Of a stretch of DNA of 64,000 nucleotides, positions 8,052 to 17,555 are shown one piece after another. Within the stretch, counting starts at the first letter, position 1. Each line of letters begins with the position of its first letter. This DNA is from CAZTXD01 sp964617995. GTDB taxonomy: Bacteria > Actinomycetota > Acidimicrobiia > Spongiisociales > ZC4RG35. The stretch lies in contig CAZTXD010000001.1 in the NCBI GenBank assembly GCA_964617995.1, forward strand, positions 22,149 to 86,148, read 5' to 3'. The notes beneath the pieces are model-generated. The model did not search any database, was not told the DNA's origin, and saw only the letters and a program-made list of their open reading frames with translations. The position numbers and the translations under genes are program-made.

Positions 8052-10229
8052 TCAGGCGCGGGCTTTGGTGAAGAGGCGCTCGACGTCCTCACCGAGGAGC
8101 GCGCGGATCTCCTCGGCCAGCTCGGGATGGCCCTCCAGGCCCGGGTCGTCATCGACGAGGGCGAACGCCTCCCGACGGGCCACCTCCAGCAGGTCGAAGT
8201 CGCGCAGGACGTCGGCGAGGTGCAGGTCGGTCATACCCGACTGGCGCATCCCGAACACGGTTCCTTGTCCCCTGATCCTGAGGTCCTCGCTGGCGAGGAC
8301 GAATCCGTCGTTGGTGGAGACCATGGCGGCGATTCGGGCCTCGGCCTCCTCGGTGGACGGGTCGGCGATCAACCAGCACGTCCCCGGCTGGTCGCCCCGT
8401 CCCACCCGCCCCCGAAGCTGATGCAGCTGCGACAGGCCGAAGCGGTCGGCATCTTCGATGACCATGACCGTGGCGTTGGGAACGTCGATCCCCACCTCGA
8501 TGACCGTGGTGGACACCAGCACGTCGATCTCCCCGCCCCGGAGAGCCGCCATCACCTCCTCCTTCTCCCGGGGTGGAAGCTGGCCGTGGATGAGACCGAG
8601 GCGGAGACCCTCCAGGACGCCCCGCAGCCGCTCGTACTCGGCAGTGGCGGACGCCGCCTCTACCTTGGGGCTCTCCTCCACCAGCGGACAGACGACGAAA
8701 GCCTGACGGCCACCGGCTGCCTCCCGGCGTACCGCCTCCCACACTCGTTCCTGGTGCTCTCCCCCCACTAGCTGCGTTGCCACAGGCGTCCTGCCCGGTG
8801 GCATCTCGTCGATGACCGACACGTCGAGATCGCCGTACAGGGTCATCGAGAGCGTGCGGGGAATGGGCGTGGCGGTCATGATCAGCAGATCGGGGTCTAC
8901 ACCCGAGGCTTTGTCCCGCAGCTCCACCCGCTGAGCCACGCCGAAGCGATGCTGCTCGTCCACCACCGCCACACCCAGCCGGTGGAACACGACTCCTTCC
9001 TGGATCAGGGCGTGGGTTCCCACCACGAGCTGAGCCTCTCCCGACCGTATCGCCTCCAGCACCTGGGAGCGGGAGGCGGACGGCCGATGGGACAGCAGCG
9101 CCCTGGTCCCGGTGAGGAGGGCGATGCGCACGGCGGGTGACTCGTGTTCGCCGAACAGCGATTCCATCCCCAAACCAGCTCCTTCGCCTTCGATCTCGGG
9201 GTCGAGACCTGCCAGGGTGAGGAGATCGCTCACGGCCAGGTAGTGCTGCTCGGCGAGCACTTCGGTGGGCGCCATGATCGCTCCTTGCCAATCCCCTTCC
9301 ACTCCCGAGAGAAGCGTGGCCACCGCCACCACCGTCTTACCCGAACCCACCTCCCCCTGCAGCAGCCGATGCATGGCGTGGGGACGGCCGAGATCGGCAT
9401 CGATCTCGGCCAGGACACGGCGTTGGGCGGCCGTGAGGTCATAGGGAAGGCCGGAGAGGAACCGGTCACGGAGGAACCGATCGCCGCTGTGGGCAACCCC
9501 CCGCGATTCGGTCTCCTGACGCTTCTTCTGCAGGGCCAGAGCAACCTCCAGCCGGAACAGCTCGTCGAACGCCAGCCGGTTCCTGGCCGGCTCGACATCC
9601 TCGATGCTGTCCGGGAAGTGGATCGCACCCAGCGCCCAGTCCCGGTCGACCACGGATGCGGTCTCCACGATCGCTGCCGGTACGACGTCGGGAACGGGCC
9701 GGCTGCGCTGCAAGGCGTTGTGGATCGCCCTTCTGATGACGCCCGGTGTCACCTCCCCGACAGCCGGGTGGATCGGCACGACCCTTCCCGTTGCCAGCGG
9801 CTCGCTCGGCGACGAGAGCTTGTCGACGGTGGGGTTCTTCATCTGCAGCCGCTTCCCGTACCGCTCGACCTTCCCCGACAACGCCACCTCCGAGTCGGTG
9901 TCGAGTTCCTGGGCGAGGTACGTCTGGTTGAACCAGACCGCCTTCATCGCCGAGCTGCCGTCGGTCACCGATGCTTCGACGATGGCCAGGTTGCGACGTG
10001 GCTTGCGCACCGACACCGTACGGACCTTCACGACGACGGTCACTTCCTCGTCGAGGGGGATCTCCGCTATGGGCACTCTTCGGGAACGGTCGATGTAGGC
10101 CCGGGGAACATGCATCAGCAAGTCCCCCACCGTGTGGATTCCGGCCCGGTGCAGAGCGGCGCCCCGCTTGCCGCGGAGGCTCTTCACCTCGCCGACTGCA
10201 ACCGACGCCAGACGGCTCAGCGTGGCCAC
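8052..10229 (-). CDS. recG: ATP-dependent DNA helicase RecG
   Basis: 725 residues. Remodels stalled forks and Holliday junctions. N-terminal wedge/OB domain (about 1-250), then helicase motifs: Walker A GEVGSGKTVVA, DEQHRFG (DEQH box), TATPIPRTL, and GRVGRGDQPGTCWL. C-terminal tail is of normal length. GTG 10229 is the start. It begins 7 bp after the FakA-like gene stop, the usual fakA-recG pairing. Confidence 0.97.
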   Translation of the reverse strand: MATLSRLASVAVGEVKSLRGKRGAALHRAGIHTVGDLLMHVPRAYIDRSRRVPIAEIPLDEEVTVVVKVRTVSVRKPRRNLAIVEASVTDGSSAMKAVWFNQTYLAQELDTDSEVALSGKVERYGKRLQMKNPTVDKLSSPSEPLATGRVVPIHPAVGEVTPGVIRRAIHNALQRSRPVPDVVPAAIVETASVVDRDWALGAIHFPDSIEDVEPARNRLAFDELFRLEVALALQKKRQETESRGVAHSGDRFLRDRFLSGLPYDLTAAQRRVLAEIDADLGRPHAMHRLLQGEVGSGKTVVAVATLLSGVEGDWQGAIMAPTEVLAEQHYLAVSDLLTLAGLDPEIEGEGAGLGMESLFGEHESPAVRIALLTGTRALLSHRPSASRSQVLEAIRSGEAQLVVGTHALIQEGVVFHRLGVAVVDEQHRFGVAQRVELRDKASGVDPDLLIMTATPIPRTLSMTLYGDLDVSVIDEMPPGRTPVATQLVGGEHQERVWEAVRREAAGGRQAFVVCPLVEESPKVEAASATAEYERLRGVLEGLRLGLIHGQLPPREKEEVMAALRGGEIDVLVSTTVIEVGIDVPNATVMVIEDADRFGLSQLHQLRGRVGRGDQPGTCWLIADPSTEEAEARIAAMVSTNDGFVLASEDLRIRGQGTVFGMRQSGMTDLHLADVLRDFDLLEVARREAFALVDDDPGLEGHPELAEEIRALLGEDVERLFTKARA

Positions 10230-10236
10230 CGGCCGG

Positions 10237-11859
10237 TCACTCCACTGAGATCAGATAGGGATACACGGGCTGTCCCCCCTCCACGGCCATCACCTCTATG
10301 CCGGGGTGGGTGTCGACGACCCAGGCCTCCAGCGCCTTGGTGTCGGAACGGGATGCCCCCTCGCCGGTGTAGACGGTGACCAGCTCCGCCTGACGGGGGA
10401 GGATCGCCGCCACCAGGCCCCGCAGCGTTGCGAAACGATCCTGGTCGGCCACCACCACCCGCCCGTCGGCGACCCCCAGCCAGTCTCCCTCCTTCACGGT
10501 CCATCCGTCGACCTTGGCCGGGCGGACGGCCCGGGTCACTTCCCCGAAGTCGATGGCACCCGCCGCCACGGCCATGTCCTCCAGCAGGGCCTCCACGTCC
10601 GTGGCGCCGGGAACGTACCCGAGCATCGCCGCCAGACCCTGGGTGATACTGCGGGTGGGCACCACCTCCACCGTCTTCGTGGTCAGACCGTTCACCTGCT
10701 CGGCGACGGGAACGACGTTCTTGTTGTTGGGCAGGACCACCACCACCCGGGCGGGCGCATCCTCCACGGCGGCCAGCACGTCTTCCACGCTGGGGTTGGC
10801 GGTCTGGCCTCCCAGCACCACCTGCTGGACCCCGAGCCGGCGGAACCGCTCCACCAGCCCAGCCCCGTACGCCACCACCACCACACCTATCGGGGCCGCC
10901 AGCACCTCTGGCAGGGGGCTGAAGCCTCCGGCCGCCACATCCGCCTCCAGGGCGCCCACCTGGTCACGGAGATCGGTGATGCGGATTCCCCGGGGCCTCC
11001 CCGCTTCGACGCCTGCCTCGACGGCGGCACCGATGTCGTCGGTGTGGATATGGCAGTTCCACAGTCCATCCCCACCCACCACCACGATCGAGTCGCCCAT
11101 ATCCGCCCAGCGTCGTCGGAACACCGCAACCTGCTCGTCGGGGGCCTCCAGGAAGTACATCACCTCGTATCGTGGCCCCAGGCGGCCGGCGCCGGTGGTG
11201 TCCACGAGAGCTGATTCGGGCTGAGCCGTGAGGAGCCGGTCGGGCAGCTCAGGCCCGGTGCCGGTCGTCACCTCCACGAACGCGGCCACCAGCAGCAGGT
11301 AGCCGGCCCCGCCGGCGTCGACCACCCCTGCCTCCTTGAGTGCCGGGAGCAGCTCGGGGGTCTCCTCCAGGGCGGAGACAGCGCGGGCATACACGGCATC
11401 GAGGAGGATTCCCAGGTCGCCTGCCCGGGTCCCGACCTCGCTCGCCGCCTGGGCCGACGCCTCGAGGACGGTGAGAATGGTTCCCTCCACGGGCCGCTCG
11501 ACAGCCCGATAGGCAGCAGTCGAGGCCGCCGCGAGAGCTTCGACCATGTCCTCTGCCTCCACCGTCCCTCGCGGACGCAGCGACTCGGCCAGGCCCCGCA
11601 GGACCTGAGAGAGTATCACCCCCGAGTTGCCGGCGGCTCCGACGAGGGACCCGTGCCCGAGAGCGGTCATCACCTCGTCCATGGTGCTGGCCTCCTCCAG
11701 GTGGCGAACCACCGAGTCGACCGTGGAAACCAGGTTGGAGCCGGTGTCACCGTCGGGCACCGGGTACACGTTGAGGTCGTTGAGGGCGTGCCGATAGGTG
11801 TTCAACAGCCTCTGATAGACCGAGAACACCTTCTTCACGTCCAGTGGTGACAAGCTCAC
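10237..11859 (-). CDS. DAK2 (DhaL) domain protein, fatty acid kinase FakA-like
   Basis: 540 residues. The N-terminal DhaL domain has the nucleotide/metal motif [13 protein letters not shown] (about 29-41) and [12 protein letters not shown]; the C-terminal ~320 residues form the FakA-C part ending with the [14 protein letters not shown] tail. FakA phosphorylates fatty acids bound to a FakB (DegV) partner; no FakB is in this window. GTG 11859 is the start. Co-directional with recG and divergent from rpmB. Confidence 0.9.
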   Translation of the reverse strand: MSLSPLDVKKVFSVYQRLLNTYRHALNDLNVYPVPDGDTGSNLVSTVDSVVRHLEEASTMDEVMTALGHGSLVGAAGNSGVILSQVLRGLAESLRPRGTVEAEDMVEALAAASTAAYRAVERPVEGTILTVLEASAQAASEVGTRAGDLGILLDAVYARAVSALEETPELLPALKEAGVVDAGGAGYLLLVAAFVEVTTGTGPELPDRLLTAQPESALVDTTGAGRLGPRYEVMYFLEAPDEQVAVFRRRWADMGDSIVVVGGDGLWNCHIHTDDIGAAVEAGVEAGRPRGIRITDLRDQVGALEADVAAGGFSPLPEVLAAPIGVVVVAYGAGLVERFRRLGVQQVVLGGQTANPSVEDVLAAVEDAPARVVVVLPNNKNVVPVAEQVNGLTTKTVEVVPTRSITQGLAAMLGYVPGATDVEALLEDMAVAAGAIDFGEVTRAVRPAKVDGWTVKEGDWLGVADGRVVVADQDRFATLRGLVAAILPRQAELVTVYTGEGASRSDTKALEAWVVDTHPGIEVMAVEGGQPVYPYLISVE

Positions 11860-11963
11860 GGGTTGGGAGGATACCGACCCGGCAGGGTGGCGTCCTCCAA
11901 CTAGATTCGCTCCCGACTACACCCCGCGGGTATCCTTCTCCGTTCCCCAGGAGTTCCCCCGAA

Positions 11964-12152
11964 ATGTCATACCACTGTGAAATCTGTGGGAAGGGGCCCA
12001 GCTACGGCAAGTCCGTCAGCTTCTCCCACAAGCGCAACAACCGACGCTGGCTGCCCAACGTCCAGCGGATCCGTGTCCGGCATGGATCCAACACACGCCG
12101 GGCCCGGGTCTGCACCTCGTGCATCCGCGCCGGCAAGGTCGAGAAGGCCTGA
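11964..12152 (+). CDS. rpmB: 50S ribosomal protein L28
   Basis: 62 residues, [19 protein letters not shown] at the start with CEIC and later CTSC, a zinc-binding (C+) L28. GGAG about 10 nt upstream of ATG 11964 fixes the start. Divergent from the FakA-like gene, a common arrangement. Confidence 0.96.
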   Translation: MSYHCEICGKGPSYGKSVSFSHKRNNRRWLPNVQRIRVRHGSNTRRARVCTSCIRAGKVEKA

Positions 12153-12159
12153 TCGTCCC

Positions 12160-12378
12160 TTGGCCGTCCAGGGCGTCGTCCAGACCTACGATCCCGCCTC
12201 CGGAGTGGGTGTGGTCGTCAGGGACGACGACCACCAGGAGGTCTACCTCCGGCCCGGCTCCCTGCGCGGCTCCATATTCCGCACCCTACGTCAGGGGCAA
12301 CGGATCGTCTTCGACCTGACCGAGGAGGAGGGATCCTCCTACGTCTCCAACGTACGGGTCGGCCAGGACTCCTACTGA
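12160..12378 (+). CDS. Small cold-shock-like (CSD/OB-fold) protein
   Basis: 72 residues from TTG 12160, 7 bp after rpmB, with AAGG 12 nt upstream. The sequence resembles a cold-shock domain: GVVQTYDPASGVGVVV matches the first strands (GxVxxYdxxxGxGxI), then VYLRPGSLRG, QRIVFDLTEEE and VSNVRVG. The RNP1 aromatic residues of classic Csp are missing, so nucleic acid binding is only plausible. Probably cotranscribed with rpmB. Confidence 0.72.
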   Translation: MAVQGVVQTYDPASGVGVVVRDDDHQEVYLRPGSLRGSIFRTLRQGQRIVFDLTEEEGSSYVSNVRVGQDSY

Positions 12379-12477
12379 CCCCTCACACCGTCGCCCTGAG
12401 CTGCCCGCCACCCACAGCTGCCTGCCGGCATTCGCCGCCGCGTTCGGTCCGGGGAGGCACGCCCGGGCAGCCACCGG

Positions 12478-12483
12478 TATAGT
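12478..12483 (+). promoter_or_regulatory. -10 box TATAGT upstream of the AsnC-like gene
   Basis: TATAGT is a near-consensus -10 hexamer, 30 bp before the GTG at 12514. A strong AGGAGG Shine-Dalgarno lies in between, so this gene has a conventional leader unlike many neighbours. The -35 region is not clear. Confidence 0.5.
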
Positions 12484-12513
12484 CCCCCACCACCCGAGAC
12501 AACAGGAGGGTTA

Positions 12514-12747
12514 GTGGTTCAGGCCTATGTGCTCATCCAGACCGAAGTGGGCAAGGCGGCCCTGGTTGCCGAAGAGGTCCGGGAGATTCCCGGAGTGGAC
12601 ACCGCCGACGACGTGACGGGCCCGTACGACGTGATAGTCAAGGCCACCGCCGACGATGTGGATGCCCTCGGCAAGCTCGTTGTCGCCAAGATCCAGGCGA
12701 TCGAGGGAATCACCCGGACCCTCACCTGCCCCGTGGTGAACCTCTAG
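12514..12747 (+). CDS. Stand-alone Lrp/AsnC ligand-binding (RAM) domain protein
   Basis: 77 residues, a lone AsnC_trans_reg/RAM domain without the DNA-binding helix-turn-helix: VQAYVLIQTEVGKAALVAE, then GPYDVIVKATADD and ITRTLTCPVV. Such domains bind amino acids or other small ligands and oligomerise; stand-alone versions may act as sensors or modify full-length Lrp proteins. GTG start, AGGAGG 6 nt upstream. Convergent with ddl, 12 bp apart. Confidence 0.88.
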   Translation: MVQAYVLIQTEVGKAALVAEEVREIPGVDTADDVTGPYDVIVKATADDVDALGKLVVAKIQAIEGITRTLTCPVVNL

Positions 12748-12759
12748 CCCACACCAGGG

Positions 12760-13839
12760 TCATCCCAGCTTGGAAGCAATGGTGCCGGCGTTGCGGAGAG
12801 CCGTCCCGTCCGAACCGCTGGTCGAGTAGCTGCGGGCAGGGGCCGCCGCCGCCTCCGCGACCATGTCCTCGAAGAGCCGCCGGCGCGCCAGAGGAGGGTC
12901 GATCCACAGGTACGCCGCCATCGAGCCGGGAATGGTGTTGACCTCGTTCACCCACAGCTCCCCCTCCCTCTCCAGGAAGTCGATCCGGGCGATGCCCCTG
13001 ATCCCGGCCACCCCAGTTACCTGCCGTGCCAGGTCCCTCAACGACGCCGACACCTCGTCGTCGACACTCGCCGGGAGCTCTCTTCCCGACGACACCTCAC
13101 CGCCCCACGCCAGGTATTTCTGGTCGTAGCCGTAGATGCCGCCCTCAGCCCGGGAGGGGGCCTCTATCGCCGAGAGTTCCACCGCAGGATGGGTGCGGAC
13201 GGCTACCTGGAGGTCACGGCTACCGGCCAGGAAAGGCTCGACCACGCCCCCCTGGGCGTAGAAAGGGGAACGTTCGACCAGAGCGACCGCCGTTTCACGG
13301 TCCTCGACCACCTCGATGCCGATGGAAGAGCCCCCGAATCGCGGCTTGACGATGTAGGGCCCGTCGAAGGGAATGAGTGGCTCGGTCCGGGGTGCCAGGA
13401 GGATCCGGGAGAGGGTGGGGAGCCCGGCGACGGCCATCACCGCCCCGAACGCGAACTTGTCCATTCCCAGTGCAGATGCAGCCTGGCCGGGTCCCGTGTA
13501 CTTGATCCGGGCCAGGTCGAGCGACCCCTGCAGGGTTCCGTCCTCCCCTGGCCCGCCATGGCAGGCGATAACGGCCACCTCGAAGTCGAGAGCCTTTCTC
13601 TTCTCGAGGAACCCGCCTCCCGGGGACGCCACGAACGACAGCGAACGCGCTCTCCGGGGCACACCGTCGACGAAGTCCTCCGCCTCCGCGGCGGCGTCGA
13701 CCCGATACCACTCCCCCGACTTCGCCCAATAGAGAGCCGCCGGGTCGCCGGGAAGCGCACGGGCGACCTGAAGCCCGGTCAGGATCGAGATGTCGTGCTC
13801 ATCACTTGGCCCTCCGAAGAGGACGGCGGCCTCTGTCAT
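12760..13839 (-). CDS. ddl: D-alanine--D-alanine ligase
   Basis: 359 residues. ATP-grasp enzyme making D-Ala-D-Ala for peptidoglycan. Visible: AVLFGGPSDEHDISI at the start, ACHGGPGEDGTLQG (HGxxGEDG), KPRFGGSSIGIE, and the metal/ATP site RIDFLEREGELWVNEVNTIPGSM. Starts with SDEHDIS where most Ddl have SxEHxVS. TACCAT ends 7 nt before the ATG, so it is probably leaderless. The MurF that uses its product is encoded nearby at 17532. Confidence 0.93.
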   Translation of the reverse strand: MTEAAVLFGGPSDEHDISILTGLQVARALPGDPAALYWAKSGEWYRVDAAAEAEDFVDGVPRRARSLSFVASPGGGFLEKRKALDFEVAVIACHGGPGEDGTLQGSLDLARIKYTGPGQAASALGMDKFAFGAVMAVAGLPTLSRILLAPRTEPLIPFDGPYIVKPRFGGSSIGIEVVEDRETAVALVERSPFYAQGGVVEPFLAGSRDLQVAVRTHPAVELSAIEAPSRAEGGIYGYDQKYLAWGGEVSSGRELPASVDDEVSASLRDLARQVTGVAGIRGIARIDFLEREGELWVNEVNTIPGSMAAYLWIDPPLARRRLFEDMVAEAAAAPARSYSTSGSDGTALRNAGTIASKLG

Positions 13840-13909
13840 GGTCGAGATGGTACGGCCCGTCCCGCCGATGATGGTTCATCGGGGCCGCAGGCGTTGTCAT
13901 ACTGGCGAT

Positions 13910-14587
13910 GTGGATGGGCTCATCCTCCTGGTCGAAGACGATCGATCGATCCGCGAGATCACGCGGATCGGGCTCAGCGACGCCGGCTTCGGGGTCGTGA
14001 CCGCCGCAGACGGAGACGAGGCACTCGCCTGCTTCCGCAAGGACCGACCCGACGCCGTGGTCCTGGACGTCATGCTGCCCCGCCGCGACGGCCTGGAGGT
14101 CCTGCGTTCGATACGGGAGTCGTCGGCGACGCCGGTGGTGATGCTGACGGCCCGGGACGGCACCAGCGATGTCGTGGTGGGCCTGGAGCTGGGAGCCGAC
14201 GACTACGTGACCAAGCCCTTCGAGATGCCGATCCTGGTGGCCCGGTTGCGGGCCGCGCTGCGCAAGTCGGCCCGCACCGAAGGCCGGGAGTCATTGGCGG
14301 TCGGGGATGTCACAGTCGATGTGGGCGGACATCGTGTCGTCCGTGACGGCCGGGAGATCGACCTGTCGCCCACCGAGTTTCGGCTGCTCGTCGAGTTGGC
14401 GTCCCGACCCGGTCGGGTCTTCACCCGCGAGCTGCTGCTCGAGAACGTGTGGGGTTACCCCGCCGTCGGCGACACCCGCCTCGTCGACGTGGCGATCCAG
14501 CGGCTGCGAGCGAAGCTGGAACGAGACCCATCCCGACCGCAGCTGATCGAGACCGTACGCGGCTTCGGGTACCGCGCCGCCCGATGA
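13910..14587 (+). CDS. OmpR/PhoB-family response regulator (MtrA-like)
   Basis: 225 residues. Receiver domain with acidic pocket LVEDD, phospho-acceptor Asp in VVLDVMLPRRDGLEVL (near residue 50), switch Thr in VVMLTARDG and Lys in ADDYVTKPFE; then a winged-helix effector ending VRGFGYRAAR. GTG 13910 gives the natural N-terminus. Followed without gap by its kinase and a GerMN lipoprotein, the MtrA-MtrB-LpqB layout, so a cell-envelope role is likely. Direct target genes cannot be read from the sequence. Confidence 0.93.
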   Translation: MDGLILLVEDDRSIREITRIGLSDAGFGVVTAADGDEALACFRKDRPDAVVLDVMLPRRDGLEVLRSIRESSATPVVMLTARDGTSDVVVGLELGADDYVTKPFEMPILVARLRAALRKSARTEGRESLAVGDVTVDVGGHRVVRDGREIDLSPTEFRLLVELASRPGRVFTRELLLENVWGYPAVGDTRLVDVAIQRLRAKLERDPSRPQLIETVRGFGYRAAR

Positions 14588-16026
14588 GCACGGGGGTAGG
14601 GCTTCGCCGCCGCCTCATCTGGTCCCTCATCGGCGTGATCGCAGTCACAGTCACGATCGTGGGGACGGCCTCCGCCGTCCTCGTCGATCGATCACTCCGC
14701 GGCCGTCTGGTGGCCAACGCCGTCGCCTCCGCCGAGTTCAATCTCACGGTCCTCGCTCCGGCCGCGGGGCTGGGGGCGTCACCGTCCGCGGCCCAGGTGG
14801 AGGACTCAGGAGTCCTCGACCGGATCCTGAGCCGGGAGATCGACGGGGTCTGGGTCGAGATGGACGACGGAGCGAGACTCTCAACCGGTGCCGGCCAGGC
14901 CGACGTATCCGACGATCTCCGTGAGATCGCCGACGGCGGGGAGATCGGATATGAGTTCACGGGTTCGTTGCGTGGCCCGGTGCTGGTCACGGCGGCACGC
15001 CTGCCGCCCTCGGGACCGAACTTCTTCTTCGTCACATCGACTGCGGCGATCTCCGACATCATCCGGCAGATCATCTGGGTGATCGCAGGTACAGGTACCG
15101 CCGCGGTTCTAATCGGCTCGTTGGTGGCGTCCGGGCTGGCCCACCGACTGCTCGTTCCGGTTTCGGCGGCACGGGAGGCCGCCGAGAGGATGGCGGACGG
15201 CGACCTCGGTGTGCGCCTGCCCGCAGGAGGCGGCGACGAGTTCGGTCAGCTATCGGACTCCTTCAACCGTATGGCCCGCTCCCTCAGCGAGACGATCGAA
15301 GAGCTGGAACAGGCCCGATCACGCGAGCGACGTTTCGTGGCGGACGTGTCCCATGAGCTGCGCACGCCACTGACCGGCCTGGTCAACGAGGCCCGGATCC
15401 TGGCAGACAAGCTGGGATCGGCGACCGAGGTCGACGACGACCATCGCGCCATCGCGGCGATGCTCGACGGCGACGTCGCCCGGTTGCGTCATCTGGTCGA
15501 AGATCTGCTGGAGATGTCGCGCCTCGACAGCGGGGAGACGGGCGCCGAGATGACCGACGTGGACGTCACTGCTTTTCTGGAGGCTCTGGCGGGAGGCCGC
15601 CACCCGGGTGCGACCGTCGTCTCCGATGTCACCCACCCGATCGCGACGGACCCGCGGGCGCTGGAGAGGATCGTGGGCAACCTCCTCGACAACGCCCGGC
15701 TGCACGCCCCCGGCGCGGAAACGACCGTCAACGCCTCCCTCCAGGCCCGCCATCTCGTAGTCGAGGTGGCCGACAGGGGCCCGGGTGTCGATCCCGACCG
15801 CCTCGATGGCCTCTTCGAACGTTTCTCCACCGGGGACCCGGCACGGAGCGCGGGTACGGGTCTGGGACTGGCGATCGCCTCCCAGCACGCCCATCGCCTC
15901 GGAGGCGACCTGCGAGCCGACCTCCGGCCGGGGGGCGGCCTGTCGATGACGCTCCGTGTACCTGTTGGGGAACTGTTACACGACGGTGACGGCTCTGCGA
16001 TTCCTCTGCCTCACTCTGATGGATGA
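14584..16026 (+). CDS. Sensor histidine kinase (MtrB-like)
   Basis: 480 residues. Membrane segments near 13-35 and 160-185 flank an extracytoplasmic sensor domain; a HAMP linker follows (LLVPVSAAREAAERMADGDLG), then the H-box VSHELRTPLTGL, an N-box NLLDNARLHAPG, and G-boxes DRGPGVD and GTGLGLAI. ATG 14584 overlaps the regulator stop by 4 nt. Forms a pair with the regulator before it and the lipoprotein after it. Confidence 0.93.
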   Translation: MSTGVGLRRRLIWSLIGVIAVTVTIVGTASAVLVDRSLRGRLVANAVASAEFNLTVLAPAAGLGASPSAAQVEDSGVLDRILSREIDGVWVEMDDGARLSTGAGQADVSDDLREIADGGEIGYEFTGSLRGPVLVTAARLPPSGPNFFFVTSTAAISDIIRQIIWVIAGTGTAAVLIGSLVASGLAHRLLVPVSAAREAAERMADGDLGVRLPAGGGDEFGQLSDSFNRMARSLSETIEELEQARSRERRFVADVSHELRTPLTGLVNEARILADKLGSATEVDDDHRAIAAMLDGDVARLRHLVEDLLEMSRLDSGETGAEMTDVDVTAFLEALAGGRHPGATVVSDVTHPIATDPRALERIVGNLLDNARLHAPGAETTVNASLQARHLVVEVADRGPGVDPDRLDGLFERFSTGDPARSAGTGLGLAIASQHAHRLGGDLRADLRPGGGLSMTLRVPVGELLHDGDGSAIPLPHSDG

Positions 16027-16046
16027 AACTCGGACAAGGAGTGATC

Positions 16047-17501
16047 TTGCGTAGGTTCATCCCTCTCATCTCCGTTCTGGCTCTCGTGTCGGCCTGCGGT
16101 TCATCGGGCGCTCAGAGCGGCGGCCCTCTGACGGTGCCGACCACGGCAACGACACCCGCCACGTCGCCGGGTCCGGACACGACCACCCCCCCGGTCAGTA
16201 CCAGCACCGTGGTCACCGACAGCACTCCTACCACCACCGTGCCGGGAACACCCACGACCGCCGGGCCCACCCAGCCGCGGGCGGCGACCATTACGGTCTT
16301 CTTCCTGAACGATTCGGGTGAGGCGATCCCGACCACGCGCCCGACCACGACGAGCGCAGTGGCGAGGGCAGCTCTCGACGCTTTGATAGCCGGCCCCGAC
16401 GCTCCCGAACACGCCGCCGGTCTTTCAACGGAGTTCCCCGCCGACAGCCTCGTCCTGGGCGTGGCCGTCTCCTCGGGTCTCGCCCGGGTGGACATGTCGC
16501 GGGAGTTCGAGGCGGGAGGTGGTTCGGCTTCGGTGCTGGGACGGCTTGCCCAGCTCGTCTACACGTTGACGGAGTTCGACAGCATCGATCGGGTCCAGCT
16601 GCTGCTAGACGGCGAGAGTATCGAGTACTTCTCCGGTGAGGGGGTGCTGGTCGGTTCGCCGCTCACCCGGAGCGACTTCACCGGAGCGGTGCCGATCGGG
16701 GCCACGCACGAGGGCTCGGGCTCGAGCACCTGGGACCAGGACGACCTACCCATCGTGAGGATCGGAGATCCCGCCGTCCACAGGGTGGTCCTGGTCGCCG
16801 GCGACGACTTCCTCAACGTCCGTGACGCCGCCGGCGTGGAGGGAGAGATCATCGGGCGCTTGCTCGGCGGTGTGGCGGTTCGTACCACCGGTGAGTCGGC
16901 GACGGTGGGGTCATCGACATGGATGCGGATATCGACCCCGGCGGGGCCGGGCTGGGTGAACGGGTTCTATCTCACCCGGTCTGTGGCCGGCGACGACTTC
17001 CCCGATGGCACCGACCCGTTGGCCGTGGTCGCGGAGCTGGCTGATCGGTTCGCCTCGGGTGAGGACTTCACCGACCTGGTGTCGAAGAAGGGCCTGTGGG
17101 TGGCTCATCACGACTCACCGATCCGGTTCCAGGTAGGGGAGATACGCGGACTCCTCGCCGATCCCACCACCTATCGTTGGGGCTCCAACGCCCTCGAACC
17201 CGGAAGCCCCGAGATCCAGCCCCGGACCTTCGCGGAGGCGGTGGCGGAGACATTCGTCGACACCTACGACGATCCCGACCGCCAACTTCACGTCAACCGG
17301 GCGGTGGAAGGGCCCAACGGACGTCCCGTCGAGTTCGCCGTACCCACCGAGTTCGGCGGATTCCCCTTCGTGGTCGTCTACGACCCCGGAGATGAAGCCC
17401 GTTATGAGGGTCTCGACTGGATGAGCTGGCTGGTGTCCCTCTCCTACGAGGATGGCGCGCTGAAGGTGGTGGGACTCACCATCGACCAGTGGGCTCCCTG
17501 A
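16047..17501 (+). CDS. Lipoprotein with GerMN and SH3b domains (LpqB-like position)
   Basis: 484 residues from TTG 16047, chosen because AAGGAG lies 5 nt upstream and the product begins with a compact lipoprotein signal (RRFIPLISVLALVSAC, lipobox VSAC). ATG 16023 is an in-frame alternative overlapping the kinase stop. After a Thr/Pro-rich linker come a GerMN domain (about 85-200, TVFFLNDSG to RVQLLLDG) and an SH3b domain (about 235-290, DFLNVRDAAG). In mycobacteria LpqB modulates MtrB; this protein lacks an LpqB beta-propeller, so it is a positional analogue, not a clear orthologue. Confidence 0.85.
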   Translation: MRRFIPLISVLALVSACGSSGAQSGGPLTVPTTATTPATSPGPDTTTPPVSTSTVVTDSTPTTTVPGTPTTAGPTQPRAATITVFFLNDSGEAIPTTRPTTTSAVARAALDALIAGPDAPEHAAGLSTEFPADSLVLGVAVSSGLARVDMSREFEAGGGSASVLGRLAQLVYTLTEFDSIDRVQLLLDGESIEYFSGEGVLVGSPLTRSDFTGAVPIGATHEGSGSSTWDQDDLPIVRIGDPAVHRVVLVAGDDFLNVRDAAGVEGEIIGRLLGGVAVRTTGESATVGSSTWMRISTPAGPGWVNGFYLTRSVAGDDFPDGTDPLAVVAELADRFASGEDFTDLVSKKGLWVAHHDSPIRFQVGEIRGLLADPTTYRWGSNALEPGSPEIQPRTFAEAVAETFVDTYDDPDRQLHVNRAVEGPNGRPVEFAVPTEFGGFPFVVVYDPGDEARYEGLDWMSWLVSLSYEDGALKVVGLTIDQWAP

Positions 17502-17520
17502 TCCCGGCGGGACCGAGAAT

Positions 17521-17555
17521 GACCTCCCCCATCACGGATAGTGATCGGGGAGGTC
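17521..17555 (+). terminator. Intrinsic terminator overlapping the end of murF
   Basis: GACCTCCCC, then ATCAC, loop GGATA, GTGAT and GGGGAGGTC form a 14-bp stem with one unpaired C on each side, followed by GTTTTC on the plus strand. It ends the kinase-lipoprotein operon and its downstream half encodes the last codons and stop of convergent murF. Confidence 0.8.
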
